A stretch of 64,000 bases of DNA. Origin: Oceanibaculum pacificum (GTDB lineage: Bacteria > Pseudomonadota > Alphaproteobacteria > Oceanibaculales > Oceanibaculaceae). A model generated the notes under the pieces. The model was not told the DNA's origin, did not search any database, and saw only the letters and a list, made by a program, of their open reading frames with translations. Position 1 is the first letter of the stretch. Every line of letters starts with the position of its first letter. Positions 55,438-63,798 of the stretch are shown here, in pieces. The stretch lies in contig NZ_LPXN01000116.1 of NCBI RefSeq assembly GCF_001618175.1, positions 35,394-99,393 on the forward strand, in the 5' to 3' direction. Both the position numbers and the translations under genes were made by a program.

Positions 55438-55924
55438 TCAGGGACGCGTGGTCGAGGACGCCTGGATCCGGGTCACTGATGACGCACCCTTGCCCGATGG
55501 TCCGGCCATTCTTAGCCTGGAACGTTGGCGCATGGATAGCGGGCGGCTGGGCAACCAGCCCTATCCGCTGGGCGTGCTGCTGGAAAGCGACCAGGGTGCC
55601 GCGCTGATCGCCGAGGATTTGCCGCGTCTGGCGCTGGTCGCCGTGGCGTTTCCGAAGTTCCGCGACGGCCGCGGATTCACGACGGCCCGCACGCTGCGCG
55701 AACGCTATGGCTTCACCGGTGAGGTGCGCGCGGTCGGCCATATCCTGCCGGACCAGTACAGGCACTTGCTGCGCTGCGGTTTCGACCGAGTGGAAACCCC
55801 GCCCGGCAGCCCGCCCGCCAGTTGGGAGGCCGCGCTGGGCCTGGTGGATATTGCCTATCAGCCCGGCCAGGGGGAGGATCAGGCGCTCTCCCTGCTGCGC
55901 CGCCGGCTAATAATGCAGAAATAA
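55424..55924 (+). CDS. DUF934 protein of the cys operon
   Basis: A 166-residue protein of the DUF934 family ('PLGVLLESDQ', 'KFRDGRGFTTARTLRERYGF'), nearly always found after cysI in Alpha- and Gammaproteobacteria. It starts at the ATG at 55424, overlapping cysI by 14 bp. Its exact role is unknown, but linkage implies sulfite reduction. The adenylylsulfate reductase gene cysH, a frequent next gene, is not in the window. Confidence 0.88.
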
Positions 55925-55953
55925 ACTGTTATTTTCTTCATATAACATATTTC

Positions 55954-55982
55954 TTGACGGGTTTATTTTTCGGCCACACGAT
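55954..55982 (+). promoter_or_regulatory. Candidate promoter of the lrp unit
   Basis: TTGACG at 55954-55959, a 17-base spacer and CACGAT at 55977-55982 parallel the TTGACT-N17-CACTAT arrangement before the matching riboswitch at 60991. The surrounding region is AT-rich. Confidence 0.4.
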
Positions 55983-56021
55983 ACCAGAGTGATTAATTCG
56001 CCGATTGGCCTGCGTAACGGG

Positions 56022-56077
56022 CTCGCGGGAATTTGACGGGACAGCTTGCGCCGCGACACCAAATGCTAAAGCGCCAC
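56022..56077 (+). ncRNA. SAM-II riboswitch (variant), lrp unit
   Basis: TCGCGGG, AATTTGACGGGAC, AGCTTGCGCCGCG and ACACCAAATGCTAAAGC contain all SAM-II blocks, with CGCGG/CCGCG as the stem. It and the copy at 60991-61047 share an upstream GCGTAACGG block. A CCACGAA/TTCGTGG hairpin follows. Unlike most riboswitches of this class it precedes a regulator gene. Confidence 0.8.
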
Positions 56078-56116
56078 GAACTTGTTTCGTGGATCCCCCT
56101 TTTGTCAGGGAGTTCC

Positions 56117-56257
56117 ATGCTCATGGCCACTCGATTTCTTCAGTCTCTGTTCGTCCTTATCTCCGCCGTCTGTGACCGGGCGGTGGGCGCCTATGCGACC
56201 GGCGATGGCGACGATCCGGACATCGCGATCTTCTGTCATTTCGGCCCCTGCTGCTGA
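56117..56257 (+). CDS. Cys-ending leader peptide of the lrp unit
   Basis: A 46-residue frame that starts at an ATG with AGGGAG six bases upstream, just below the SAM-II hairpin. It has a hydrophobic N-terminal part ('FLQSLFVLISAVC') and ends 'AIFCHFGPCC'. Three of its last eight codons are cysteine, and the stop is 11 bases before a strong hairpin. The ending resembles that of the peptide at 63795-63938 ('AIYWHIGFYC'), so it may be a conserved small-peptide family rather than a purely regulatory frame. Confidence 0.6.
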   Translation: MLMATRFLQSLFVLISAVCDRAVGAYATGDGDDPDIAIFCHFGPCC

Positions 56258-56267
56258 GAGTCCTCGC

Positions 56268-56324
56268 CGCAGACGCGGCTGTACCGCCGATTCGCTCGGC
56301 CGTCAGCCGCGCTGCGATCTCTTT
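56268..56324 (+). terminator. Attenuator-like hairpin before the lrp gene
   Basis: CGCAGACGCGGCTG (56268-56281) pairs with CAGCCGCGCTGCG (56304-56316) with one bulge, followed by TCTCTTTT. It lies between the Cys-ending mini-ORF and the regulator gene, where a stalled or running ribosome could decide whether it forms. Confidence 0.6.
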
Positions 56325-56349
56325 TGGGATTTCAGCGGGAGCAGAGATC

Positions 56350-56841
56350 ATGGACCGAATAGACCGCAAGATACTGGTTGCCCTGCAGGAAAATGCGAAC
56401 ATCTCGGTGGCTGAACTGGCCGACCGCGTCGGCCTGTCGCAGACTCCCTGCTGGAAGCGCGTGCAGCGCCTCGAGGCGAGCGAAATCATATTGAAGCGCG
56501 TGGCCCTCGTGGCGCCGGAGAAGATCGGCCTGGGCCTCACCATCTTCGTCGAGGTGGAGACCGCGAACCATTCCAACGACTGGCTGCGCAGCTTCGCCGA
56601 AACTGTCTCGGCGATGCCGGAGGTGATGGAATTCTACCGGATGGCCGGCGATGTGGATTACATGCTGCGCGTGGTCGTGCCCGACATGGCCGGCTATAAT
56701 GATTTCTATACGCGCCTGATCGCCAGCGTGCCGCTCAAGAAAGTCACCGCGCGCTTTGCGATGGAGAAGCTGAAATTCACCACCGCCTACCACATCCAGG
56801 TGGAGGAGCCGGCGGCGCGGGTCGGCAGGCCGGCCGCCTGA
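56350..56841 (+). CDS. Lrp/AsnC-family regulator
   Basis: A 163-residue regulator: an N-terminal helix-turn-helix ('MDRIDRKILVALQENANISV', 'ELADRVGLSQTPCWKRVQRL') and a C-terminal RAM domain for amino-acid sensing. It starts 25 bases below the attenuator-like hairpin. A SAM-II riboswitch plus a Cys-rich leader in front suggest that it senses cysteine or methionine and governs this sulfur region; the target is inferred. It faces the tau operon, which it may control. Confidence 0.9.
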   Translation: MDRIDRKILVALQENANISVAELADRVGLSQTPCWKRVQRLEASEIILKRVALVAPEKIGLGLTIFVEVETANHSNDWLRSFAETVSAMPEVMEFYRMAGDVDYMLRVVVPDMAGYNDFYTRLIASVPLKKVTARFAMEKLKFTTAYHIQVEEPAARVGRPAA

Positions 56842-56870
56842 CGGGCGGCCGGCGCCCCTTCATACCCGCA

Positions 56871-57743
56871 TCATACGGGCACGTCGCCCTTCACGGTCGT
56901 GCGATAAAGCGTGCGGCGCTGTCCCGGCGGGCAGCCGACGGCCAGGTGCTGGATGCATCGATTGTCCCAGAACACCAGGTCGCCCGGCCGCCATTTATGC
57001 CGATAGATCAGCGACTCCCGGGTTGAATGCTCGAATAGATAGGCCAGCAGGCTGTCGCTGACCGGCTTTGGCAGCCCCTCGATGGTGCCGGTGAAGCCCT
57101 CGCTGACGAACAGCGCCTTGCGCCCGGTCTCGGGATGCGTCCGCACGACCGGGTGGGATTCCGTCGGCACCTGGGCGAGCTGTTCCGTCGATAGCGGGTT
57201 GCGCGCGTCGGATTTCTGCCGCAGCTCGTCGTAGCGCAGCGTGTAGGAATGCGTGGCCCGCAGCCCCGTGACCTGCCGCTTGATGTCCTCCGGCAGGGTC
57301 TCATAGGCCAGGTACTGGTTGGCGAACAGCGTGTCGCCATCGTCCTGCGGCAGCTCCTGCGCGTGCAGCAGCGAACCCAGGCTGGGTTCCGCCTTATAGG
57401 ACAGGTCTGAATGCCAGTAGCGCCCAGCATCGCCCAGGCCGATCTTGCGCCCATTCTCCACCACGTTGGACACCACAAGTATCTCGGGATGGCCTGGCAG
57501 GTGGAATTCCTTCAGCACATGGATCTGCAACTCGCCAAAGCGGCGGCTGAAGGCGATGTGCTGTTCCGGTGTCAGCGCGTGCTGGTCGCGGAACACCAGC
57601 ACCTGGGCGTCGAGGAACGCCTCATGCACCCGCGCGAAGGCCGCGTCGTCGAGAGGCCGGGACAAATCGATGCCGACGATCTCGCCGCCCAGCGGCGCGT
57701 CGAACCGGCGATACTCGAACGCCGTCTTCTGTAGAACGCCCAT
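56871..57743 (-). CDS. tauD: TauD/TfdA-family 2-oxoglutarate dioxygenase (taurine or alkylsulfonate type)
   Basis: A 290-residue iron(II)/2-oxoglutarate dioxygenase. The iron ligands are H and D in 'YWHSDLSYK' and H in 'NRCIQHLAVG', and the arginine in 'GQRRTLYRTTV' binds 2-oxoglutarate. It releases sulfite from sulfonates. It is the last gene of the tauABC-like transporter operon (24 bp gap), which supports a sulfonate substrate; taurine cannot be told from other sulfonates by eye. Confidence 0.87.
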   Translation of the reverse strand: MGVLQKTAFEYRRFDAPLGGEIVGIDLSRPLDDAAFARVHEAFLDAQVLVFRDQHALTPEQHIAFSRRFGELQIHVLKEFHLPGHPEILVVSNVVENGRKIGLGDAGRYWHSDLSYKAEPSLGSLLHAQELPQDDGDTLFANQYLAYETLPEDIKRQVTGLRATHSYTLRYDELRQKSDARNPLSTEQLAQVPTESHPVVRTHPETGRKALFVSEGFTGTIEGLPKPVSDSLLAYLFEHSTRESLIYRHKWRPGDLVFWDNRCIQHLAVGCPPGQRRTLYRTTVKGDVPV

Positions 57744-57767
57744 GAAATTCTCCTTCTAGAAAGGGGG

Positions 57768-58598
57768 TTAGCGCTGCATGCCCCAGCGCCGGACGGTGCG
57801 CGCCTCCAGCGTGCGGAAGATGCCGATCTCGACAATCAGGCCGATCAGGATGACCGCCACCAGCCCGGCGAACACCTTGTCGGTGAACAATTCGTTGCGG
57901 TTGCGGAAGATGAACCAGCCCAGGCCGCCGGAACCCGACGAGACGCCAAACACCAGTTCGGCCGCGATCAGGGTGCGCCAGGCGAAGGCCCAGCCGATCT
58001 TCAGGCCGGAAAGCAGGGAGGGCAGCGCCGCCGGCACCAGAATCCGCAGCACGTAGGACGCGCCGCGCAGACCGTAATTCCGGCCGACCAGCCGCTGCGT
58101 CTCCGGCACCGACTGGAATCCGGTAAGCGTCGCCAGCGCGAAGGGCCAGATGACCGAATGGGCCAGCACGAAGAGCAGGCTGGTCTCGCCAAAGCCGAAC
58201 CACAGCAGCGCCAGCGGCAGCAGGGCGATGGCCGGTAGCGGGTTGAGCATCGCGGTCAGGGTCTGCAGCCCTTCGCGCAAGAAGCTGTTGCTGACTGCCA
58301 GCGCCACCAGCACGAGGGCGATCAGCACGGACATCACATAGCCCTTCACCAGCACACTTACCGAAACCGCTACCGCCGGGAGCAGGTTTTCCGTGCGGAT
58401 CGCTTCCCACAGCGCGGCGGCCGTTTCGCTGAAGCTGGGCAGCATGATCGGGTTGTCCTGCCAGATCGCCGCCACCTCCCACACCGCCGCCAGGATCAGC
58501 AGGACCAGCGTTCGCTTGACGAAGACCGAGTTCCCGAAGGCCTTCCATTTCGGTTGAAAGGATATCAACGCGCCTGCTTGCGCCGTGCCGTCAGACAT
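57768..58598 (-). CDS. tauC: Sulfonate/taurine ABC transporter permease
   Basis: A 276-residue permease with six membrane segments and the conserved loop 'GRNYGLRGASYVLRILVPAALP' (two parts) of the SsuC/TauC group. The ATG at 58598 has GAGG seven bases upstream and overlaps the ATPase gene by eight bases. It works with the ATPase and binding protein of the same operon. Confidence 0.88.
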   Translation of the reverse strand: MSDGTAQAGALISFQPKWKAFGNSVFVKRTLVLLILAAVWEVAAIWQDNPIMLPSFSETAAALWEAIRTENLLPAVAVSVSVLVKGYVMSVLIALVLVALAVSNSFLREGLQTLTAMLNPLPAIALLPLALLWFGFGETSLLFVLAHSVIWPFALATLTGFQSVPETQRLVGRNYGLRGASYVLRILVPAALPSLLSGLKIGWAFAWRTLIAAELVFGVSSGSGGLGWFIFRNRNELFTDKVFAGLVAVILIGLIVEIGIFRTLEARTVRRWGMQR

Positions 58599-59439
58599 GC
58601 GCAGCCTCATTTTCGTGCGAGAAGAGAAGGCCGTTCACGTCGCGTATTATGCGCTCGAAAGCCGGGCTGCCCTGATCATCGAAGCCGAGATGACCGGTGC
58701 TGAATGTGCCAACCGTGCGCCCGGGATGCGCCGACAGCAGATGCAGGTCGGTGCCGATCAGCACCGCCTCCTCAATCGAATGGGTAACGAACAGCAGAGT
58801 CACCTCGATATCCTTGACCAGGGCGAGAAGATCGGCCTGCAGCTTGCGCCGGGTCAGCGCGTCCAGCGCGGCGAAAGGCTCGTCCATCAGCAGGATGTCC
58901 GGCTCCATCGCCAGGGCGCGGGCAATCGCCACACGCTGCTTCATGCCGCCGGACAAGGTGTGCGGATAGGCGTCCAGGGCACGGGTCAGCCCGACCCTGG
59001 CCAGCGCCGCCTCGGCACGCTGCCGCGCCTCATCCCGGCCCAGCTTGCGCGCGAGGCGCAGCGGGAAGGCGACATTGCCGGCAACTGTCTTCCAGGGCAG
59101 GAGTTGGTCGAACTCCTGGAACACGACCACGCGGTCTGGTCCCGGTCCCTGAACCTTTCTGCCACGTAGCAGGATGCTGCCCTCGGAAACCGGGATGAAG
59201 CCGGCAACCGCCTTTAGGATCGAGGATTTGCCGCAGCCGGAAGGACCCAGCAGCACCAGCCGCTCGCCCTTGCGCACAGTCAGGCTGACCCTATCAACCG
59301 CGCGCAGCGTCTCCTGCTCTCCCACGTAATCGAGGGAGACATTCTCGACGGACAGCACGGTTTCCTGCGGCGTTGCCCCTGGCGACGCTTGCGCGTCGCC
59401 AGGGGAGGACCGCAGCGCGGCCTTGCTCTGGGCAGTCAT
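58591..59439 (-). CDS. tauB: Sulfonate/taurine ABC transporter ATPase
   Basis: A 282-residue ABC ATPase: Walker A 'GPSGCGKSS', signature 'LSGGMKQR', Walker B 'ILLMDEPFAALD', H-loop 'VTHSIEEA'. The first 25 residues are a flexible extension. The ATG at 59439 lies 2 bp from the binding-protein stop. Sequence places it in the SsuB/TauB group for nitrate, sulfonate or taurine. Confidence 0.88.
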   Translation of the reverse strand: MTAQSKAALRSSPGDAQASPGATPQETVLSVENVSLDYVGEQETLRAVDRVSLTVRKGERLVLLGPSGCGKSSILKAVAGFIPVSEGSILLRGRKVQGPGPDRVVVFQEFDQLLPWKTVAGNVAFPLRLARKLGRDEARQRAEAALARVGLTRALDAYPHTLSGGMKQRVAIARALAMEPDILLMDEPFAALDALTRRKLQADLLALVKDIEVTLLFVTHSIEEAVLIGTDLHLLSAHPGRTVGTFSTGHLGFDDQGSPAFERIIRDVNGLLFSHENEAAHV

Positions 59440-59441
59440 GC

Positions 59442-60464
59442 TCAGCTGCCCGTCCGGTCGTGGATGTCGGGGAAGAAATAATCCTTCCAGCTCGACGCCT
59501 TGTTCTTGATGGCACCGATCTCGTGCAGGAAGTCGGCATAGATTTCGGTCCGCAGCGGGGTCGGATCGAAGCTGATCTGCGGATCGCTGACGATCGAGAG
59601 AATCAGTGCCTTGTCCAACTTGGAACCGGTAACCCGGATATAGGTATCGGCGGCCGCATCGTGATTGGCGTGAATCCACCGGCTCGCCTCGTCCAGCGCG
59701 GCAAGGAACGCCTTGTAGGTCTTCGGATTCTCCTCGCGGTACTTAGCCGTGGTGTAGATCGTCACCGAGGTGGCGGGGCCACCCAGCACTTCATAGGAAT
59801 CCAGCACCTTATGAATCTTCGGGTCTTTCAGCACCTGATACTGGAACGGCGCGCTGGAGAAATAGCCGGTGATGGTGCCGGAGCCGGACAACAGCGCCTG
59901 CGTGGCGTCAGGATGCGGCAGCGAGACTGTGAGCTTGTCCAGGGCGTCGAACTTGTCCTTGCCGAACGCCTTGGCGGCGGCGATCTGCAGGGTCCGCGCC
60001 TGCACCGAGACGGTGACCGAGGGCAGGGCGATCTTGTCGGCCTCGGTGAAGTCGGCCAGCGTCTTCACCTTCGGGTTGTTGCTGACCAGATAGAACGGTG
60101 CCGCGATGCCGGCGGCGATCCCCTTCACATCCGCCCGGCCCTTGGTACGGTCCCAGATCGTCAGCAGCGGCCCGACGCCGGCGCTGACGATATCGACCGA
60201 GCCGGACAGCAGCGCGTCATTGGCGGCAGCACCGCCGCTGACACGCTGCCATTCCGTCTTGATCTCGATCCCTTGCGCCGCGCCATGCTTTTTCAGCAGA
60301 TCCTGGTCACGGATGACATGGAAGGGCAGATAGGAAATGCCGAATTGCTCGACGATGCGGATGGTGCCTTCCGCATGGCTCGGCGCGGCGAAGAGCGTTG
60401 CCGCGGTAACGGCGACGAGCCCGGCCAGGATGGCCCTGCGGCTGCGGGAAAGAAGAGTTCGCAT
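59442..60464 (-). CDS. tauA: Sulfonate/taurine-type substrate-binding protein
   Basis: A 340-residue periplasmic protein of the SsuA/TauA family. The signal peptide ends near 'APSHAEGT', and 'SGSVDIVSAGVGPLLTIWD' and 'AAAKAFGKDKFDALD' follow the family pattern. It is the first gene of the operon and sits 115 bases below a Cys-ending mini-ORF. The specific sulfonate is unknown. Confidence 0.87.
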   Translation of the reverse strand: MRTLLSRSRRAILAGLVAVTAATLFAAPSHAEGTIRIVEQFGISYLPFHVIRDQDLLKKHGAAQGIEIKTEWQRVSGGAAANDALLSGSVDIVSAGVGPLLTIWDRTKGRADVKGIAAGIAAPFYLVSNNPKVKTLADFTEADKIALPSVTVSVQARTLQIAAAKAFGKDKFDALDKLTVSLPHPDATQALLSGSGTITGYFSSAPFQYQVLKDPKIHKVLDSYEVLGGPATSVTIYTTAKYREENPKTYKAFLAALDEASRWIHANHDAAADTYIRVTGSKLDKALILSIVSDPQISFDPTPLRTEIYADFLHEIGAIKNKASSWKDYFFPDIHDRTGS

Positions 60465-60529
60465 TGCGTGTCCCCTAATCTGGAGCGCCCACGAGCGGGC
60501 GTATGATTGGATGGAAGAAAGCAGGCAGA

Positions 60530-60542
60530 GGCCGTAACGGCC
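60530..60542 (-). terminator. Short hairpin in the tau leader
   Basis: On the minus strand GGCCG-TTA-CGGCC is followed by a pyrimidine-rich run. It lies 38 bases below the mini-ORF stop. The stem is short, so its role as attenuator is a guess. Confidence 0.3.
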
Positions 60543-60579
60543 GCCACCAAGGCTCAGCCGCGATCAGAAGCGCGTTCCG

Positions 60580-60630
60580 TCAGCAATTTTTGGAAATGCC
60601 GTGTGTCGTCTGGTGGAATGCAATTTCCAT
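60580..60630 (-). CDS. Cys-ending leader mini-ORF of the tau operon
   Basis: Sixteen residues, MEIAFHQTTHGISKNC, with GAGG five bases upstream of the ATG. Cysteine is the final codon before TGA. It starts 41 bases below the SAM-II aptamer, in the same position as the other Cys mini-ORFs. Confidence 0.55.
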   Translation of the reverse strand: MEIAFHQTTHGISKNC

Positions 60631-60670
60631 TGCGGCCTCGCCAATGTTGGGAGCCCACGAAGACACTTCG

Positions 60671-60724
60671 TGGCGCTTTAGCATTTGATGACGCGGTGCA
60701 AGCTGCTCGATCAAATCCCGCGAC
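60671..60724 (-). ncRNA. SAM-II riboswitch (variant), tau operon
   Basis: On the minus strand TCGCGGG, ATTTGATCGAG, CAGCTTGCACCGCG and TCATCAAATGCTAAAGC fit the SAM-II blocks, with CGCGG/CCGCG as the stem, followed by CCACGAAG and its complement. It precedes tauABCD, giving SAM control over sulfonate use. Confidence 0.8.
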
Positions 60725-60990
60725 CGGTGGATGCCGGTTCGTAAACGCTAGCCAAATACCATCGGCCCCTCAATAGGCGGGTATTTCCAATTTTGGAACG
60801 AGTGGAGAATATATTGCCTTTTTTTAAATGCCGGATAGATTTGTATTCTAGATTTTCGTCATAAATATTTGTTTTTAAAGGAAAAAATACAGTCGACGAG
60901 CACCGGTAAACTTGGTTTCCATGGTTGACTGGGCACGGAGCCGCTTTCACTATAACCACGTGATTTTCACCGGTTGGTCCGCGTAACGGA
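60725..60990. promoter_or_regulatory. AT-rich divergent promoter region between two SAM-II units
   Basis: About 265 bp with no gene, markedly AT-rich in the middle (60781-60900). It separates two SAM-II riboswitches pointing outward. TTGACT at 60925-60930 and CACTAT at 60948-60953 (17-base spacer) form a candidate promoter for the right-hand unit. Confidence 0.5.
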
Positions 60991-61047
60991 CCCGCGGAGA
61001 TTTGACGGGAGCAGCTTGCGCCGCGACACCAAACGCTAAAGCGCCAC
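60991..61047 (+). ncRNA. SAM-II riboswitch (variant), sulfurtransferase unit
   Basis: CCCGCGG, AGATTTGACGGGAG, CAGCTTGCGCCGCG and ACACCAAACGCTAAAGC match the SAM-II blocks, and CGCGG/CCGCG closes the stem. CCACGAA-GTCGC-TTCGTGG follows at 61044-61062. It is nearly the same as the copy at 56022, including the upstream GCGTAACGG. Confidence 0.8.
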
Positions 61048-61088
61048 GAAGTCGCTTCGTGGTTCCCCTAATGAAGGAGAACCAAGCT

Positions 61089-61190
61089 ATGTCCATGCGA
61101 CAGATGCCTTTGCGCCACATCTTCCCTGCGATCCATGCAGCGGCCCCCTCGGTCGCTCCTGAGCGAATGTGCTGTAGCTGCGGCTGTTGA
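61089..61190 (+). CDS. Cys-rich-ending leader peptide of the sulfurtransferase unit
   Basis: Thirty-three residues from an ATG behind AAGGAG, ending 'RMCCSCGC': four cysteines in the last six codons. A GCGGCCT/AGGCCGC hairpin lies 15 bases further (61205-61222). Ribosomes short of Cys-tRNA would pause right before this hairpin. Confidence 0.65.
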   Translation: MSMRQMPLRHIFPAIHAAAPSVAPERMCCSCGC

Positions 61191-61204
61191 TGCCGCCGTC
61201 CTGA

Positions 61205-61222
61205 GCGGCCTTATCAGGCCGC
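61205..61222 (+). terminator. Hairpin after the Cys-rich leader ORF
   Basis: GCGGCCT-TATC-AGGCCGC, a perfect 7-bp stem with a four-base loop, 15 bases after the mini-ORF stop. It is followed by a mixed rather than T-rich tail, so it may act on translation or as an anti-terminator partner. Confidence 0.4.
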
Positions 61223-61291
61223 GACCTCTCCCATCGACTGACAACAGCACAGGAACCCGGCCGAATGGCCGGGTAGCAGGGAAGTTGCACC

Positions 61292-61543
61292 ATGCTTCAA
61301 ATTCGTAACGACGCCTTCCTCATCGAGGTCGGCACCTTGGACGCCGGCGTCGCGATCCGCGACGGCCACGCTTTCCACTTCGTGTCCGCCGATCCCCGTT
61401 TCCAGGAGCTGGAGACGCGGAAATTCGGCGATCTCGGCCAGCTGCAGCGCGCGGCGGATGCGCTGGGGCGCCACAAGCCCAGGGGGAAGGGGCGGCGTAT
61501 CGGCCATCCCATCCTCGAAGGCCGACAGAACGCTACCCAATAA
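61292..61543 (+). CDS. Small conserved-looking protein of the sulfurtransferase unit
   Basis: An 83-residue protein, 'MLQIRNDAFLIEVGTLDAGVA...FHFVSADPRFQELETRKFG', with no cysteines, no signal and a basic C-terminus. An AGCAGGGAAG site precedes the ATG. It ends 18 bp before the sulfurtransferase gene, so it is co-transcribed. I do not recognise the family; the 'A-D-P-R-F' segment is the only striking feature. Confidence 0.6.
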   Translation: MLQIRNDAFLIEVGTLDAGVAIRDGHAFHFVSADPRFQELETRKFGDLGQLQRAADALGRHKPRGKGRRIGHPILEGRQNATQ

Positions 61544-61561
61544 CAAAGAGGAGATCGAGCC

Positions 61562-62503
61562 ATGTATCATCGTGTTTTGCGGTTGGCGACCATTGCCGGC
61601 CTTGCCTTTGCCGCCGCCGGTCTTGACGGCGTAGAATCCCGCGCCGCGACGCCGGAGGGACCTCTGGTCTCGACTGAATGGCTGGCGGCCAATCTGAACG
61701 ATCCGAAGGTGCGGGTGATTGAGGTCAGCGTCCAGCCCGGCGTTTTCGAGCGTGGCCACATCCCCGGGGCTACAAATGTGCGCTGGCATTCCGATCTGGT
61801 GGATCCGGTCCGGCGCGACATCGCCAGCAAGGAGGCTTTCGAGACGCTCGCCTCCACCCATGGCGTGACGCCGGACAGCACCATCATCCTCTATGGCGAC
61901 AATAATAACTGGTTCGCCGCCTGGGGCGCCTGGGTGTTCAAGCATTACGGCGTCGATAATGTCCGCCTGCTGGATGGCGGCCGCAAGAAGTGGGAGGCGG
62001 AGAAGCGCGAGCTTTCCAGCCGTCCCGCCAGCGTGACGCCGGGCAGCTTCAAGGTGACCACCGTCCGGCCGGAACTGCGTGCCCGCCTGGCTGACGTTCT
62101 GGAAGCGGTCGATGGCAAGCGCGATGCCCGTCTGGTCGATATCCGCTCCAAGGATGAATATGAGGGCCGCATCTTCGCCCCGAACGGCGTGCCCGAACTG
62201 GCCATTCGCGCCGGTCATATTCCCACCGCCGCCAATGTGCCTTGGGTGAAGGCGGTGCAGGAAGACGGCACCTTCAAGAGCAAGGAAGAGCTGAGGAAGC
62301 TCTATGCCGACGCGGGCATCGACGGCAGCAAACCGGTGATCGTCTATTGCCGTATCGGCGAACGTTCCGCCCATACCTGGTTCGCGCTGAGCCAGATACT
62401 GGGCTACGAGACCCGGCAGTATGACGGGTCCTGGACCGAATATGGCAACGCCGTTGGCGTGCCGATCACTAACCTCGCCGGGACAGTCTGGACCGGCAAG
62501 TAA
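61562..62503 (+). CDS. Exported two-domain thiosulfate sulfurtransferase (SseA-like)
   Basis: A 313-residue protein with a signal peptide ending near 'VESRAATPEG' and two rhodanese domains. The second has the active loop 'YCRIGERSAHTW' with its Cys near residue 263; the first has 'ILYGDNNN' there, the normal inactive half. It would act in the periplasm on thiosulfate or other sulfane donors, feeding the YeeE-type transporter encoded next. An AAAGAGGAG site precedes the ATG. Confidence 0.88.
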   Translation: MYHRVLRLATIAGLAFAAAGLDGVESRAATPEGPLVSTEWLAANLNDPKVRVIEVSVQPGVFERGHIPGATNVRWHSDLVDPVRRDIASKEAFETLASTHGVTPDSTIILYGDNNNWFAAWGAWVFKHYGVDNVRLLDGGRKKWEAEKRELSSRPASVTPGSFKVTTVRPELRARLADVLEAVDGKRDARLVDIRSKDEYEGRIFAPNGVPELAIRAGHIPTAANVPWVKAVQEDGTFKSKEELRKLYADAGIDGSKPVIVYCRIGERSAHTWFALSQILGYETRQYDGSWTEYGNAVGVPITNLAGTVWTGK

Positions 62504-62574
62504 GAGGTTCCGGGGCCTGTCCGGCACCCGGGACGGCAAGGTGATCCCTTGTCCTTCATGTTCCTCCTGAAACT

Positions 62575-62604
62575 CGGGTGGCCCGGCGCGGCCACCCGCT
62601 TTTT
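62575..62604 (+). terminator. Terminator between sulfurtransferase and yeeE-like gene
   Basis: CGGGTGGCC (62575-62583) pairs perfectly with GGCCACCCG (62590-62598), followed by CTTTTT. This is the best rho-independent terminator in the window. The next start codon is only 19 bases away, so the transporter is reached by read-through. Confidence 0.8.
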
Positions 62605-62622
62605 CCGTTCAGGTGAGCCGCT

Positions 62623-63798
62623 ATGCACACACTTCTCCCCTACGGGCCGGCGGCGCTGGTCCTCTGCCTGATCGATCTGGCAGCGGACCGGTTGCAAGCC
62701 GGCATGGGCGCCACCGCCGGCTTTTCGCTGCTGCTGGGGGCCGCCCTGGGCATTGTCTTCCAGCGCGGCCGCTTCTGCTTCCAATGTATTTTCCGCGACC
62801 TGTTCGACGGCGACGGCCGGCCGGCGCAATCCATCGTCGTCGCGCTTCTGGTCGGCATGCTGGGCTATTGGCTGATCTTCTCCGCCTGGTTGCCGGACCC
62901 GCAGACCGGCCGCCTGCCGCCGGGCGCGCATATCGGGCCGGCCGGACCGGTGGTGATTGTCGGCGGCATGGTGTTCGGCCTGGGCATGGGGCTGTCGGGG
63001 GCGTGCATCAGCGGCCATCTCTACCGGCTGGGGGAAGGGTCCGTGCGCGCGCCCTTCGCGCTTGTCGGCGCGCTGCTCGGCTTCGCGCTCGGCTTCTGGA
63101 GCTGGGAGCCGCTCTACACGCTGTACGTGTCGCGCGCGCCGGTGCGCTGGCTGCCCCAGGCGCTGGGCTATGGGGGAGCGATGGCCTTGCAGGCCGCGCT
63201 GCTGCTGGCCGTTGCGCTGTTCCTGGACCGGCGCCGTCCGCCCGACAAGGCCGCGCTGTCCGCGAGTTCGCTGCCGCGCCGGCTGCTGGTCGAACGCTGG
63301 CCGCCGGTCATCGCCGGAACCATCGTCGGGCTGATCGGCGTCGCCGCCTATTTCCGCATGGAGCCGCTGGGAGTCACACGGCAGATCGGTACCCTGGCCC
63401 GCGCCGGCGCGGAACGGCTGGATCTGATTCCCGGGCGGCTGGTCGGGCTGGACGGCCTTGCCGGCTGTATCAGCCGTGCCGGCCAGTTGCTTACCGATAA
63501 CGGCCTGCTGATCGGCGGCATCGTGCTCGGTTCCTTCGCCGCCGCGCTGGCCGCCGGGGCGTTCCGGCCGGCGCGCCAGCCGCCCGGCAAGCTGGCCAGC
63601 GCCCTGTTCGGCGGGGTGCTGATGGGCTGGGGTGCGATGGTGTCCCTGGGCTGCACGGTGGGCGTGCTGCTGTCGGGCATCATGGCCTTCGCCGAGGCCG
63701 GCTGGCTGTTCCTGGTCGCCACGCTGATCGGCAGCTATGCCGCCCGGATACTGGAACCGTCCATCAATCCCCTCGGACAACAGGAGATGACGCGATGA
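62623..63798 (+). CDS. YeeE/YedE-type thiosulfate/sulfur transporter
   Basis: A 391-residue membrane protein of the YeeE/YedE (TsuA) family with about nine hydrophobic segments. The sulfur-relay cysteines are in 'QRGRFCFQCIFRDLF', 'GLSGACISGHLYRLGEGS' and 'SLGCTVGVLLSGI'. It moves thiosulfate or sulfane sulfur inward by Cys-mediated relay. The ATG at 62623 follows a strong terminator. Its stop overlaps the next small ORF by four bases. Confidence 0.88.
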   Translation: MHTLLPYGPAALVLCLIDLAADRLQAGMGATAGFSLLLGAALGIVFQRGRFCFQCIFRDLFDGDGRPAQSIVVALLVGMLGYWLIFSAWLPDPQTGRLPPGAHIGPAGPVVIVGGMVFGLGMGLSGACISGHLYRLGEGSVRAPFALVGALLGFALGFWSWEPLYTLYVSRAPVRWLPQALGYGGAMALQAALLLAVALFLDRRRPPDKAALSASSLPRRLLVERWPPVIAGTIVGLIGVAAYFRMEPLGVTRQIGTLARAGAERLDLIPGRLVGLDGLAGCISRAGQLLTDNGLLIGGIVLGSFAAALAAGAFRPARQPPGKLASALFGGVLMGWGAMVSLGCTVGVLLSGIMAFAEAGWLFLVATLIGSYAARILEPSINPLGQQEMTR

